Position numbers and translations under genes: made by a program. The notes under the pieces were generated by a model. The model was not told the origin of the DNA. It did not search any database and saw nothing but the letters and a program-made list of their open reading frames with translations. From Balanoglossus misakiensis (taxonomy: Eukaryota; Hemichordata), in NCBI GenBank assembly GCA_040954595.2, contig CM082579.2:3968001-4032000 (forward strand): a stretch of DNA of 64,000 nucleotides, written 5' to 3'. This document shows positions 33,301 through 47,114 of this stretch, piece by piece. How positions within the stretch are numbered: the stretch's first letter is position 1; every line of letters begins with the position of its first letter.

Positions 33301-35938
33301 CAACCGCCATAAAAAGGTAGTCCTAATAGTGACAGCACTATTAGACAACGATAGAGAAACACATGTTGTCGGTCATGTAAATTGTTGATGGCCCGAGATA
33401 GACATAAGTTTTGAGAGTATAGGTAAGAAAGAAATTCAGTACACGAACGATTAATAAATAAGTATAGCAACTGTTCAATGGTGCATATTGCAGTATAGGG
33501 TATTGCCATCGTAAATTAAAAATCAGTATAAAGGTTATAATAGTGGGTAAATCTATTTAGTCTGGTCAGATTTGTGCTGGATGAGCGAACGACGCAAATT
33601 GGATAAACGTCTGATACATGTAACAGTTTGAGGCTATCAAATAAATCCTCCTTGTCCCCCTTCTGTTGTAATATATTCTCTATTTCTGACTAAGTACATC
33701 CATGGGTTATTAGACTAGACAGAATTAAGTCTTGGTGTGGGTATCAAAGCTGGCTGATACTTAAAAATGCCGGTGGGAATGGTTTGCGTCGTGATATGCG
33801 ACCATTTGGGGGGGGGGGGGTGGAATGAATATGCGGGGGACATTAACATGGGAATGACCTGTCATGTATATTCGATCAACTAGGCCCTTGTACTGACTGT
33901 GATACGGATCGGAGTGATGCCAAACAATATCAAATCCCTGAAAGAAAGCTGTAAGGATTTCCAGCAAAAAAAAAAGAAAAAAGAATAAGAAGCCATGTCA
34001 GGCGTTTCGAAAATAATAAGCAAGCCCTGCTCCACATGTGTATGGAAATTCGAATAGAAGTCGCAGATACGGTATAGCAATACATTTGAACGTAAACGAG
34101 TATTTCGTCCGTTCATTTAGTCCTCCTTCTTTCAAATGCAGTCCATTTGGGCAAAATCCTGTTATACAAGTCAATTTTCCAATAAGCCCTACAGAAGGAG
34201 ATATTACAAATTATTTCCCACACACACATCTTGTATCGAGATCTAGGGCAACGGTTCTACAGAGGTGCTTCGTTAAATACGGTTGATAGACCGAAGGACA
34301 CGTGTAGAGGTTTTGTACCACCACGATTCGATATCAGCACAATACACAATCATACAAATTTTTCAAAGGGTAACCCAAGCGACGATGATTTAGAAATGCC
34401 GAATTATCTTCCATTTGGCGAATAAATGAGTCGGTGGCATCTTCAGGCTAAAGTATTACAGGTCCTTTACATGCAGCAAAAGTGTATCAAATGTCAGTAT
34501 TGGTTGAGGAGGGCATAATTCAGTGCAGATCAATTTGCATCCTTCTCCATGTTATTTTCATGAATGAAGGTATTAAACATGGAGACGCACGGCCGATGCG
34601 ATTATTGTGTACTTTTGCAAGAGGGTAATCAAGTTGACCTTTGACCGTATAAATTTCATAATATTCTCATCAGTAAATTTCCCATGTCTGATCACGAATT
34701 AGAACATGTCACGTTTATGGTATCATTTATGTTAATTATAACCATTGTCATACCACAGTAAACCATTACCCCAATACGCATCTTAAATTATGGATTCGCT
34801 ATAGTAGTTATCGTATAACAAAATTACCAAAGTATTTGGCATTTGGCCTAATAGCCGTGATGACTGTGATGCAGACAGAAATGAAAGAAAACGACCGTAT
34901 AATAGCGACACTGTTATGGAGTCCCAATTATGATTTCAGACAGACAGTATCAATCGTTCGGAGTACCACTCCAAAATGACTCTCTAATTCGCTTCTAGGA
35001 ATGATAGGTAACTGGTAAATGTTACAGTCTGTATGCTGTCTGTCTCGAGGGTCGTAGACTATGGTTTTATCACAAGAGACTATGTTCTCACGTGGACTGA
35101 GCTGTATTAGAGATACGGCGGTTTCTAATCAATTTTACATATTAACGACCATTTTTGCAATGTGATTTCTGAAATAACCTTTTCAGAAAAAAATAAACGT
35201 TTTTGCAAAGCGTACTTAGATCCTGAGCTTCCTATATAACTGCGTCAATCGTCACACCAGCTGCTTTGCCTAAGAGAATAAGTCTTATTGAAGAAACCTT
35301 CAGTATATAAATAGTCCTAGCTGAATTAAACCAATTAGAAGAGGTGCGTCAATGACACCAACAACGCCTACAATGTTGTGGAAGGCCCTTCGCTCGCTTC
35401 CCTACCCCTTCCGGAACGATTCAAAAACACATGTGCTCATCATCTCTCCAAACATCTAGGAGAAGTAGGTGGATCGCGCGCTGACCTCGGCGTGAAAGGC
35501 ATGAAGTAATTGAAGGCATCAATCATATATCATCCACAATTGGTTGGAAATCACTGGCACTATACTATGCTGTACTTCATAAAAAACAACGGCAGTTCTG
35601 GCATTAAAATCCCCAAAACAATATTAATGTCAAATCCGGAAATTATTTTACGAAATGTTCTCGTTAATAATGCAAAATCTGTCCATTGGCATTATTACTT
35701 GACCTCTGGGTAGAAAAGTATATGCAAAGCCAAAAAAATAATTTACCCATGCAATATCACTAGTGCATGCAGTTGCCTTCAGAGATCTCTATGTGATATC
35801 TCCTACCACGGCGTGTACGGAAATAGATGCCACTACTCCTGGAAGATCGACGCCCACCCCCCCCCCCCCACCCCCGAAAAAAATACACGTTTCGATTTAC
35901 AACGACAGTTCTCATATTCCCAGGACGCTTTTTGGGAC

Positions 35939-36037
35939 GTGATCTGGACCGTGGAAGTGTACGTCCATGGCAAATCTTGACTAACCGCCTTTTGGCGAAC
36001 CCCACTTGCGCTCTGATTCTCCACGTGGACCAGATCA
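35939..36037. repeat. Imperfect inverted repeat with about 65-nt spacer
   Basis: TGATCTGGACCGTGGA near 35939-35955 pairs with TCCACGTGGACCAGATCA near 36020-36037, allowing a small bulge. No coding or known element was recognised around it. Confidence 0.5.
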
Positions 36038-38703
36038 TTTGCGCTCCACGTCACAGCATGGAACAGGCTTGTGTAATGCGTAATCCGACGCTGCCCGAAA
36101 AAAGTGCAGAGAACTAAGAGAAACACGCAATTTTGCTAAAAGCTTGCGTTGCGTGACTTTTAGTCTCAAATAACCATTTGTTCCGAATCCACAGATATAA
36201 CCGCTTGTACTGTTTGTCTTTCTTATAGAGGTACAGTATATATTATTGCAACTGATAACTGTGTATTTTGCAAAATGAAACATTATGACCCTGCGTAAAG
36301 CGCTCTGCATTACGCTTTAGCTTTAATATTGACCTGCGTTTGAAATAAATACGTTTTTTCGTTATCTGTTTCTATTTCAAAAACTGTGTTATCATTAACT
36401 CCACTCAAGATCCACAACCACTATCCTTGTGGCGGTCACGACTTAAAGCACTCTATAAAATATTATGATCTTGATGTTACTAGTAATTTCTACAGTCTAT
36501 GCACAGTAGTGATGGCGACTCCAAAGTCACTGTTAAAAATATAACAATACAATAAGGGTTTATGAATCAACACCGCAGGGCCATTGACATTTTCTTTGCA
36601 AATGACTTTGATGGTTGGGTTTAATAGTACACAAGGGTTTGCAATTATGGTAGCATGAATGAGTAAACACGTTGTTGTCGTTCCAAATGTACACCGCAAA
36701 CGAAAATGTCGACAATTGAACAGATTTGAAAGCAACTGCAGACGTGGAACCGAAAGTGATACAAAAAATACGCTCGTTATTCAAATTGCACTTAATGATT
36801 ATGACATTGGTGTCAGGAAGAGCGACGTGAAGTATCTACGCAAACCGGTTCTCGTTCACAAAAGGAGCATTGTCAGAAAACCACGTATGTGCGACGCCTT
36901 GATTGCCTGATTGTTGTGGTCCAGATGCTCAGATACACATTAACGTATTGCTTCTAAATTGATACAATGATAAGCCAGCTCCCTGTGTGCATCAACCTCA
37001 AGTACTCGGTGTCTAAAATCAGTATTCAGCAATTCTTTTCAGAGCTAACAGATGGGAAAAATCCATATCATATACTTGTCATTTCACTTTTTTTTATTTG
37101 TTTTCTCAAGACGACTTTGAATCTGCCTCTAAAATCATTAAGACTCGAATCCTGGATGTTTAAAAAATGCCCTATATATTTTGTTAAAAAAAGATATTTG
37201 AATTGCAGGTCTACACAAAAATACATGTACTCAAGTACAATAGTAGGCTAGTATTTTGTAAATCTTACTATCACAAAGTAGTTCCACCCATGTTTAAGTG
37301 CCAATAAGGCTTGGATATATTGGAATAACAAGTTGTCAATTGTCTCTCAGTTTATCGGGGGGGGGGGGGTTGAGATGATCGCGCACTCACGCTTGTGCGG
37401 AGCGACAAAAGAAACGAACGTTGTCACTTGTTTGTCAGACAGTATGAACGACGTCATCAAAGCCATAGCCGCCCACACAATCACTTCACCCCAGGCCATT
37501 TTTCATTATGCACCTTTTTGGTAAGAAAATGGGCGACGCAGAATCTTCGACGAAAACGGGATGTCTTTTCACTCGCAATCGCAGTCACCACCTGTTGCGC
37601 AACGTTTGGGTAAATGGACTTCCGTTTACTTTACTTGGAAATGACTCGGATGGGTAATTAATGTCCACGGGGCATCTGTCGAACATTTGACTTGCCATCA
37701 GTGAACGGATAGGTGTATTTCTACTCTCTAGGTAGAACAAATCATAAAGCAGAATTTAACTAGAGAGGGCGCTCTACCGCGTGTATACATAGCCAGAGGA
37801 AGCTAATACCGCTGTCCATAGTAGGCTTTTTTGGTAGTCTATTTAAATTTATTGGGGTTTTAATGTAGGAGTCCATGAACTCGCCTTGAGTATGACAAAT
37901 TATGTCAGTACGTGCGACACGTTCCGATTTGCTGAACAATACATTCCCGATTACAGCGCAACAGCGACCTTGCCAAACACGCCACCGTATGAACTTCACA
38001 AATACATAAACATGATGGCTGTGATATATTGCCAAGCTTGTCACAAGACACTCTTTATGCCGGCTCTATTCAAGTGGAGCTGCACTTCAAACGACGATAT
38101 TGGCCGAATTTTACTCGTTCAGACAAGTTTGTTTGTCTTCGTGCTGACACTTAGACGTTCACGTGCAAAAAAAACCGTGACAGATCGTCGAACTATTTTT
38201 TGCAATGTCAACGTGTCCGTGTGACACGTGTTGTTTCTTTGTCTACAGAATAGGGCGTCAATGCGTGCTACTTTTCTAACTTTTCCCGAACTTCAAATAA
38301 AAATAAATCATCTCAGTATTTGGCGAATAATGTCTAAATTAAAGACTTGACTCTATTGTACGTGTGTTTGTCGATGAAGTCATCGCAGATTGAACAAATG
38401 TTTAATGAGTGAATGGCTCAATGTGATTTGCTTTTCATTAAAAAAAACGATTCCACTTTGCTTTTCGTGAACGTTAGGGCATACTTGATTTTGGTTACCT
38501 TATTTTACATTACGTCTGTGAGGCTTTACAGAAAAGATATTTGAAATCGGAAGAGACGGTTGACATAGTTTCAGGTTTCTACTGCATTACATTCACACGT
38601 AAAACATTTATTTGCATTTGAAAGAAAGGGCACACGAGAACTGCTTGTTTCAGCATTCTTGTACGTTTCATTCGTGTGCCCATTTTTCTGTCGTTTATCA
38701 TGC

Positions 38704-38709
38704 TTTATT
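38704..38709 (-). terminator. Polyadenylation signal of the decarboxylase gene
   Basis: TTTATT on the plus strand reads AATAAA on the minus strand, about 155 nt after the stop codon at 38864. Confidence 0.55.
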
Positions 38710-38863
38710 AAAAGATTTGTGGCGTGCACTTTAACGTCACACGATTCTGTGTCAATAGACAGAGAAGAATTCGATTTCTTGTTTTCTCGGGTGTTTGATT
38801 GGCATTGCACTTTTTTTCTCTATTTTTTTCCGGAAGAAACGTAATTATAAGATAGGTTACACA

Positions 38864-41800
38864 TTATACATCATTGACAGTCTTGTAGGACTTCAAATCT
38901 TCTATTGTGATCACTTGACCAATACGTTCAATTTCACTGATGACGAATTCGAGATCTTCTTTGGTGGTCTTGGCGTTACTGAACGTGAATCGGAAGAAGT
39001 ACGGAAGGTCACCGAGCGGCTGGTAGGAGACCAGTAGCGTGCCCTCTCTGGTCAACTTCTCCTTGACGATTTGTGCGACCTGGAGACAAAGCATTCATTT
39101 AAATTTTCACAGCGCGTGGCTTTACGGAAGTGAATTTAATTCCATTTACTCTATTTCAGATGTCGTTGTGTCTATGTTATTACTGCAATGCCCTATACCA
39201 TTTCATTTTATTCGCAAGTGTTTGGATAAAATAAGACCATGCACTCGGAAATGCTAGATTATTGCATATAAAAGCAACACTTGACTCACCTTTCCTAAAA
39301 GTGAATCGAATTCCTCGTTCTGCTCCATATCCCGCATCGATGGAGGTATGTACCAGAAACAGATATTGGTGTACTCAGGCTGCGATAGATTAGAATAGAC
39401 TGGCATTAACAACAAGACAATTAAAACAATATAATTCAAAATAAACCCATGCATTCCTTTAACAAATAAAGTTGTGAATACATGTTTCAGAGAAATGAAT
39501 GATGGAATTACGAGAAAAAAATTAGCAGGGACGGTAAGCTTACCTCTGTAACAAACTTGTAACCTTTTCTGTTTTTCAGCATTTGCAAAAGATATCTATA
39601 TTTCGGGCGAGATGAAAATGATACGTTAGATTCGTTATCGCGTTACTCAATCCCACGTCATATGACTCGAACACCCACGTGATTTATTCACGTATTTGCA
39701 TAACTGCCTGACATGACTGCGCGAAACCTACGGTGTTTTCAACATATATGCTTCAACACAGACAGCCTGAGAATCTGATTTTAGCGTGGTGTCAATAATT
39801 CTCTCGAAATCGGAAATCGACGGGGCGTTCCGCTAAAATTTGGTGTCACCTTTTAACATTGAATGTGTCATGCGAAAGAAGAGTTTAATGTATGACCCTA
39901 CCTGGAATTATCAAACTTGGTGTTCATTTCTTCTTCAACTCCTAAAGTGCCCTTGGCCCTGAACATCAACCACAGTTTAAAAGCATCGACTTTGCGTCCA
40001 CTTTGGTAGACTTTGTCGCCAGTGTCGTATGAAACATCGTAAAACTTGTCTTGCATGAACAGATATGTGGCGCCCGCAGAGTTTGCCTCGTGCATCAAAC
40101 CGATCTAAATTAAAAGATGTGTACATTTGCAAAAACAAACACATCGTCTAGCTGAGCATACTGTTTTGTGATAAAACACAGCTGCTAATCTCAATAGTTC
40201 TGACCTGAAAAAGGAGTCCCATTTCGAAACCTGAAAGTAAGTTATACACCGAGGTAGCCATGCGGTTAGAATCACAGAGTGGTGTCTTTAGTGTCCGCGA
40301 GTTCAACGACGCGCTCAGCCGGCGAGAAAAATGCACCAAGCAACGCGGATAAAAGGCGTGGAACTTACGTTATCATTCATAAGGAAGACCGAACACTGAA
40401 TTGGGGCGCCCATCATTTTGTGCAGGCACCATGACACCGAGTTCGACCTGCCGACGTCTTTCAAGAGATGTCTCCACCGTCTGGACAACAGCGCTCCCCC
40501 TCCCCAGCAGGCCTTCGGGAGAGTGAAGAAAACATCTCATGTGATTAAAATCAGGTGCAGAGTTAGTATAGGCGCCGTCTTTACCTTTGCTGATCGTTTT
40601 GGTTGTTCTGTTCTCTCGGATGTATGTACGCGCGCGCCTGTATCCAAGAACAGACGGAACAGCGAAGAATCTGCAAAGGTATCGAGCCAACTCTACATCT
40701 GATTTTAATTTCAGCTCTGGCCAATTCACACGTTTCAATCATTTTCACACTTACACTTATCAAAACACTATACACATATCACATCACGATAAGGTGTACT
40801 CTGGACATATTAAAATCACACAATAGTTCCATTGTTTTACGAGTATTACAATCATCAATGCCAATAACGGTAAAAAATGGGCGTGTGCTGATGACAAAAA
40901 TATACTTACGTCAGCATGAAGCCATATCTCGTGCTTTTCACAGATGTCAGCAATCTTGTCCACTGGATCGAATGCACCCAACACTGTAGTTCCAAGGGTC
41001 GCATTCACAAAGAGTGGAACACTACCCTGTGGTGAAACAAAATACAAGTATGAGTTATATGCGAGCATTAGATTCAGATACAATTTCAGACGTCCAATGT
41101 GCGAAATCCGTGATGAAGGGTGGTTGGCTTAGGTCACATAAGCGCCAGTGTACAGGTGAAACGGTTGGGTGCCAATTGCAAATTGGTTAGATTTTTGTGT
41201 CAGGAATATTATTTCCAATTGTCAAACACGACGAACTGGCCCCTGTTTCGAGTTCGAATGAGATACAAGAGCTCATGCAAAATGTAACCTAAACTCTGAT
41301 TGTATAACAAACAGTATGATGTCTCGTTACCTCTTCCTTTGCTTCCACGATTTTCTTCTCTAATTCTTCAGCGATCATTTTACCCCTGAAATATTAAAAG
41401 TGGTGAGACACTTATAGCACCTGGAACGGGTCGACTTTGGGTTTCCACTTTCCGTTGTTTATAGTGATGATGATTGGTGGTAGTGGTGGTGGTGGTGGTG
41501 GTGATAAGATTTGAAGTCTTTATTAATTACCTATCATCACATTTGATGGAAATCACATTGTCCATCCCAATTCCAAGAAGAGCGGCGCCTTTCTGCATAG
41601 AGTAGTGACACTGAAAATGGAGAGAATTCAGAGGTTATCCTTTTCAGTGACCAAGATGATGACAATCGGAAGTGTTTGCATCTCGCCTCTGAAATATTAT
41701 GTGTCTGAATTTCAAAACTGTGCGCTATTAACTATATTGACTATTACTCACTTGTTCAGATGTAAATATGATCAATCTTGGTAAACCAAACAATCCCTTA

Positions 41801-44272
41801 GATTTGACTTGCGCTCCGTATTTCTTGAATCTTGCCATGTTCATGGCATACATGTTGGCCATTGAGCCGCCTGTAAACAAACGATGTTTAAATAAGAGTT
41901 TTTGGGAAGTGAAAAATTCGGGCTTTTGTAACTGAAAACCAAGACATCGCTTGCCAATATATATATTTCCATATCTGATCCCATAGACAGGATCGGTCCC
42001 GCCAGCGACAATATTTCTGTGGCGGCAACTATCAAGTTTAATAAAGTGTAGGTGACACGCAGGTTGGTTGCACGCAATTCTTGCCATTTTTGGTTAGCCC
42101 AGAGACCAACACAATTACGCCACGGCCAGCCATGAAATACATAGTCAAGATTAAACCAGTGAAATATTGAAAGGAAACTCTTATAATTACCTGGACAGAA
42201 AATACCGTCTCCTGTCTTGTAGCCAACGTAGTCAATTAGTCTCTTAATGACAGCGTCTTCCATCAGCGAAAACACCGGAGCGGCTTCGAAAGTGTATCTG
42301 AAATAACAACACGGCAATCGTACAGTTAACCAGGGGTGGGTGATGGGAAATACACATATTCAACCAAAAAGGGAATTTTAACGTGGGGTACAGTCGATTG
42401 TCGGAGGGTGATGAGTTTGGGGACTCGGAAGGGGCAGATCCACAAGCACGATTGGTTTTCTTGAGGATTCGCGGTGTTCAATTTGACCTGTCGTTTTGTA
42501 AATAGATGTTTTATCGAAGCCTGTTCTCTCTGATTCATAATTACACCGCTTAGACAAAAAGTCGCAACCGTTGGTGGTGGCAAGCACCATCGTAAACCAC
42601 GATCTCTTTGCGGCAACAGTTTCTGCGTTGTCTGTGGAGCGGGGGCCAGCTGACTGTGGATCCGCGCTCGAATGAGAAAAAGCCTCAGTAACAATAGGTA
42701 CACCTGTGTACTTACGCAGACGCATTGATGCAATCCGTGAGCCACTGACCAAACAGGCCGTAGGAATCCTGACCAGAGTACAGCAAATTGTAATATCTTG
42801 GGTTTGCTGAAATATGCAAAACGGGTGATTTGTGGCGATTGCAATAGCGCAGTGTGAGGAAAAAAAATTAACACGTCAATAAATTTCCCTTTTTCCAAAT
42901 CGCTCTTTCATTCCCCCATTTTTATTCTCTACATTGGCATGAATTGTCCCGTATCCACAGAAAGTCGCGATTACGTTTTCAGGGGAAAGAGTGTGGTAAA
43001 TCTGCAGTCCTGTACAGAGATAGTGGCTTTCAGACATTACCTGGTAGAACACTGTATTTAATCACATCTCGGATCACTTGTAGTAACTTCTCCGAATCGT
43101 ATCCTTTCTCACCTACACCGAAGTCGAATAATTCTTTAATTTCGTTGGGGTCGCGGTATTCCACAACTGCAATGGAAGAACACAACAGACGATATTTTAT
43201 TGGCGTATACGTAGCAGTACATGTCAAAACGTGCATTCTGTATAAACGGGCATGATTCCATTTATGTTGTTTTAAAACGAGATTTCCATCAAATATCTCC
43301 GAAATAACCCATTATATCAAATTTTAGATCAGCTGGTATACCTTTTCTTCTACGATCACGTGCTTTGACAACGCCCTCTTTGAACATGACGTCGATCGCA
43401 TCCTTGAGAAACTTCACATCTTCGGGCAATTCTGCCATGTCGATTTCAAAATCATCGACTAGTTCATATTTTCCACCGTCGCCGCGGACTGAAGCATCAC
43501 CTGTAGTCAGAGAAAATAAAAGGAGATTTCATGTGTACTGGGAATATTGCGCAATTTCTAGAACGGAGGGATGCAAGTTTTGCCGTGTTACAAAATACCA
43601 TGTTCATTTCCCGCACCGGTGAAATGTGCACCGATATAGCTTTCGGCCAGACAGATTAAAAGTTCTAGCACTATCGTCGTGTTTTGTATGGTTTGTATGT
43701 GACGCGAAACTAGGTCACAAGTCGGCAGACGGTATTTTATGGACTGGCGTGGTCGGTGCGTGAAGGAGTCTGACATTGGGACTACGGCCATTTGCTGAGG
43801 ATCTCGGTAGCGAATAACATTTCACAGGTGTCACCTGGTCGGAATTCAAAGAGGTGTGGGCCTACCATTTGTGTGATGGTGAAGGGTACACCCAAACCAC
43901 AGTCCCTCCGTGCCTAAACGCAAAGCTTATTTAATATGTCAAAGTTCATTGCATATTGCAGTTTGTATGGGAAAGTTCTTCGGGGATCTTCTCTTGGTAA
44001 CTGCTCGAAAAATGCACCTCAGTCATTTTATACTGATACACAGCTGCATTTTTACGCTACAGGAAATTCGTTCGTGCTCAGCGTACGCGAAAGTACATGT
44101 GCACACCACAATGCACGAAGAAATATTCCGTTTATTTGTGAAGTTTATAGCACCATTCACCTCCCATGCAGGTAGGCCTAAACACAAAATACAACATACT
44201 CACGGGTATTTAAAATTCAAATAGTCTAGGCCCTATCCTCATGCTTGGAAACTTACCGCTCTTCTTGTCCAT
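38864..44272 (-). CDS. GADL1: PLP-dependent acidic amino acid decarboxylase, GADL1/CSAD type (14 coding exons)
   Basis: Exons in transcript order: 44272-44257, 43500-43342, 43166-43041, 42806-42716, 42297-42191, 41870-41752, 41610-41531, 41385-41331, 41026-40910, 40512-40369, 40104-39902, 39595-39544, 39379-39290, 39079-38864. They join to 1575 nt, 524 residues, close to vertebrate GADL1 (about 521). An in-frame TGA lies 6 nt before the ATG. Group II decarboxylase signatures: NPRYYNLLYSG near residue 101, GDGIFCPGGS, TSEQCHYSMQKGA, HADACWGGG with the PLP-contacting aspartate at 290, and the Schiff-base lysine at 322 within SVSWCLHKMMGAPIQCS; then DKFYDVSYDTGDK and ICFWYIPPS. Known family members decarboxylate aspartate or cysteine sulfinate to beta-alanine or hypotaurine, or glutamate to GABA, in the cytosol. 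The blocks PEYTNICFWYIPPS and DKFYDVSYDTGDK favour GADL1/CSAD over GAD. Oddity: the usual NPHK reads CLHK. Substrate is not provable here. Confidence 0.9.
41472..41503. repeat. (GGT)n microsatellite in a decarboxylase intron
   Basis: GATGATGATT followed by about nine GGT/AGT-type triplets lies in the intron between exons ending at 41531 and starting at 41385 of the minus-strand gene. Confidence 0.85.
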
Positions 44273-47114
44273 AATTCACTGTATTTCCCCCTGGGTGTTT
44301 TGTTTATACAATTCCCCTTCGTTCCTCGACAGCGACTGGTTGTAAAGACGCTTACTCACTGAGAACTCGTCTAGGGCCTGATGCCGATCAGCTGGCGCAA
44401 GGTCGAATGATTGAGTAACTTATAGGGGGCCTATGCGTTCAGCGTGGGACAATGCACACCCAACTAGGGGAGACAAAAATCACCTGTCCGCACGCACTGA
44501 CCTGTTTTCGTACTGTTCATGACCAATCCACTCATATCTTTGACCCAAATACGTTTATCAGTTGAGACATATGATTTATGCCGTCTCCCAGAGTCAAGAA
44601 AACACCCATTCACTTCAATAAAATGACCGAAATCTGAGGTCACTGATACACTTGTTATATCTTTTAAGACCAGGTAGGCCTATACGAGCATGGAGCGAAA
44701 CAGACTTTGCCTAGAAAGATGCACATTATTAACAAGATGAGAACTTTGTGATTGTCTTTAAAATATCTGGCTCTCTCACGCTCAACAAATGATGGGTTGA
44801 TCTCTGGTCTTTTGTAGTATAAAATGATACTGTACTATACTAGGGCAAACCATGACACAGCCAGTCTCAAATGCCTGTTAATCCATACATCCATTCAATA
44901 ACCTCCCTCGTTTCACCACCATGGTTTGGTCCAAATCAGTGTTTTCTATGATAAATTTGGACCTATACAAAGGGAAAGGGGTTGACTGCAACTGGTGAAT
45001 ATTATTGCTATTCCAGTTTCCACTGAATTAAATCTCATTTTATTTTGACAAACTTAGCATCTTTAAAAAAATGAAAATATCACCTGCTCAGGTACACGAA
45101 CAAGTAAAACATGGTTCATTGAAGATTTCCACTCCACAGATCATGTTTATATACATTTGTATACCTGACAAATTAAAAAACCGGCCAATCAAGTACATCG
45201 CATGTCGCCCCGATCCCCCATGAAGTATACTACTGTGCTGACAGCAAAAGGGCGCCCTCTCTTGTTGAGGCGCACATTTCTTTAAAAAATCATCCTATGA
45301 CAATAATCGCATAGGCGCATGCACACACACATACAGTGGAAGAAGAGAAACCAGCCGAAAACACAAAAGTACATACAGCGTTGTAAGTTTTTATTGGAGA
45401 TACAAAAAAGAAATATGACACTGCTTGTTTTCCAGTCTCAAAAAGTAACATTAAAATCTTGAAATTCATAGAATTCTTGGTCTCATGTATAATTCTCAAC
45501 CATGATAACAGTCATTTTCAAACTACATGTACCAGTTCGCAGAGAGCTACATGCAGCTCCATATGAGAGGGGATCTGTTCGTCTCCAGATCAATCCCACA
45601 TTCATTTATCTAGTACGACTATCCCATCATTTTTGAATGTTGCAAGACAGATGGGAATATTAAACAAGGAAGAGTGGATGAATTGACTTCAAATTTGATT
45701 TTGTAAAAGAATGCTGTAAATATCGGAAGTGAAAAAATCGTGGAAGTCTCCTTTGAATATAATGGAACAAACTGAAACCTGGCAATAAGTTTTCATAAAC
45801 CATTATTTTTTTTTGTCTGGTTGAAACTACATATACATTCTCTGAAAATGAAGGCTGATATTCTTCTGAGCTAGCTCTGGTGTGATTACTGGAACTATAT
45901 ACAATCCATTGGCATAAAGATTTGATGACTCAAAATCGAGTAAAATTCTCAAATGATGCATAAACACATCCAAGTATTCTTGCAGCCGTGCCTTCATCTT
46001 TTTTTTAAATACAGAAAAATCAGACACAGTCAACTAACGCTACTTTCCTAGTCAACTAAAGCGGTAAACACTGTACATTAAAGGGGGGAGGGCTGCAAAT
46101 AATATATAAACAAGTGATAAATCTCGCACAACACGACTTCTGAAGCCACATAATTAAAAAGCAAAATAAAGTTCATAAGCTCTTTCAAAAAACTTATCAA
46201 CACTAGTGGTGTGCACACACAAACACAAAGTCACACACTAAAACACGTTGCACATTTACACAAATACATCTATAGTTTATTTTTTTCCCTGCTCTATTTG
46301 TGTTTTTTTTTCATAATAAATTATGAGCTATTACTATTGACAATTTTGACGGCCTACATCTAACATGACCACAACAGTGGGATATGCTACCTGTACTACA
46401 AACTTGTAGGTATTCTTCTAGACAATTCAGCGAAAAAAATCTCTCGAAAAAATTCTGAAATCAAACTAGTAAAATCAGCACCTTTGAAAATAAAAAGCAA
46501 GTCGCGTCTCAATAACAGAGACAATACATACTGATAATAACCTGATTTACTCTTAGAATATCTACACCCCTATGTGCATAGTGGCAGAACCCACCTTCCC
46601 CTGTTCAAAACTCTGAACACTGGACCAAACCATTCAAGAACAGGTTAGTATCCCGTTGAAAACATAACCGTTTCCAAAGAGATTCAAATTTATTGTACAA
46701 GGAAAAAAATATCTTGAAAATCGTTAAAAATCAGTGGAAAAGGGAAGCATTAGTTACATTCATCCTCAAAGGCCACTTTGTGTTTTAAAAAAGGTACTTT
46801 TTGGCATCCATTTTAATTCAAGTCTTCTACCTTTTAGGCAGTTTCTTAATATAGTTATAGCTTGAGATCTGTACAAATCCCGGAAGAAGTCACTTTACAA
46901 AAACTAAAAGACATCACAAGTACAAGGTAACTTCTGTCAGAAACTCGCTGACTATATAATCGGTTAACAACTCCCACTGACAAAATACTGTTGAATACAA
47001 CAAAGTGATAGTCGAGTATAGGCTAGATTTCAGTAATATATATATTATCTTTTTTCTTTCTCTCTCTATGTAAATAAGTATGGCTTTGGTAGGAAATGTA
47101 CAAGACCCTGTGAA
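44273..47114. other. Intergenic stretch: decarboxylase promoter and FAT 3' untranslated region
   Basis: Both flanking genes are on the minus strand. The left part should hold the decarboxylase promoter; a TATAAA reading on the minus strand at 44303-44308 is only about 31 nt from the ATG and so probably too close to act as its TATA box. Element copy B is at 44899-44984. AT-rich sequence from roughly 45300 to 47114 probably contains the FAT 3' untranslated region, with candidate minus-strand AATAAA signals at 45390-45395 and 46276-46281. No further gene was recognised. Confidence 0.5.
44899..44984 (+). mobile_element. MITE-like dispersed element, copy B
   Basis: Same family as 13920-14010. It starts TAACCTCCCTCG and contains CACCACCATGGTTTGGTCC. 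Its core has a perfect inner inverted repeat, GGTCCAAAT and ATTTGGACC, separated by about 18 nt. The right terminal repeat is degraded. Confidence 0.65.

Larger units (their letters stand above)
28523..38863. other. About 10.3 kb without a supported gene
   Basis: No open frame here matches a family I recognise and none exceeds about 112 codons. Contents seen: dispersed repeat copy 2 (28931-28973), a TAGGG-type array near 30360-30393, a tRNA-B-box-like motif on the minus strand at 31314-31328 without an A box, G or C runs near 33809, 35855 and 37357, and an imperfect inverted repeat at 35939-36037. The left end is upstream of the minus-strand GPCR at 27491 and should hold its promoter; the right end holds the 3' untranslated region of the decarboxylase. 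Confidence 0.5.

Noticed and set aside
42326-42898. 190-codon minus-strand frame inside the decarboxylase gene
   Set aside because: It overlaps exon 42716-42806 in another frame and is otherwise intronic; the conserved NPRYYNLLYSG reading uses a different frame.
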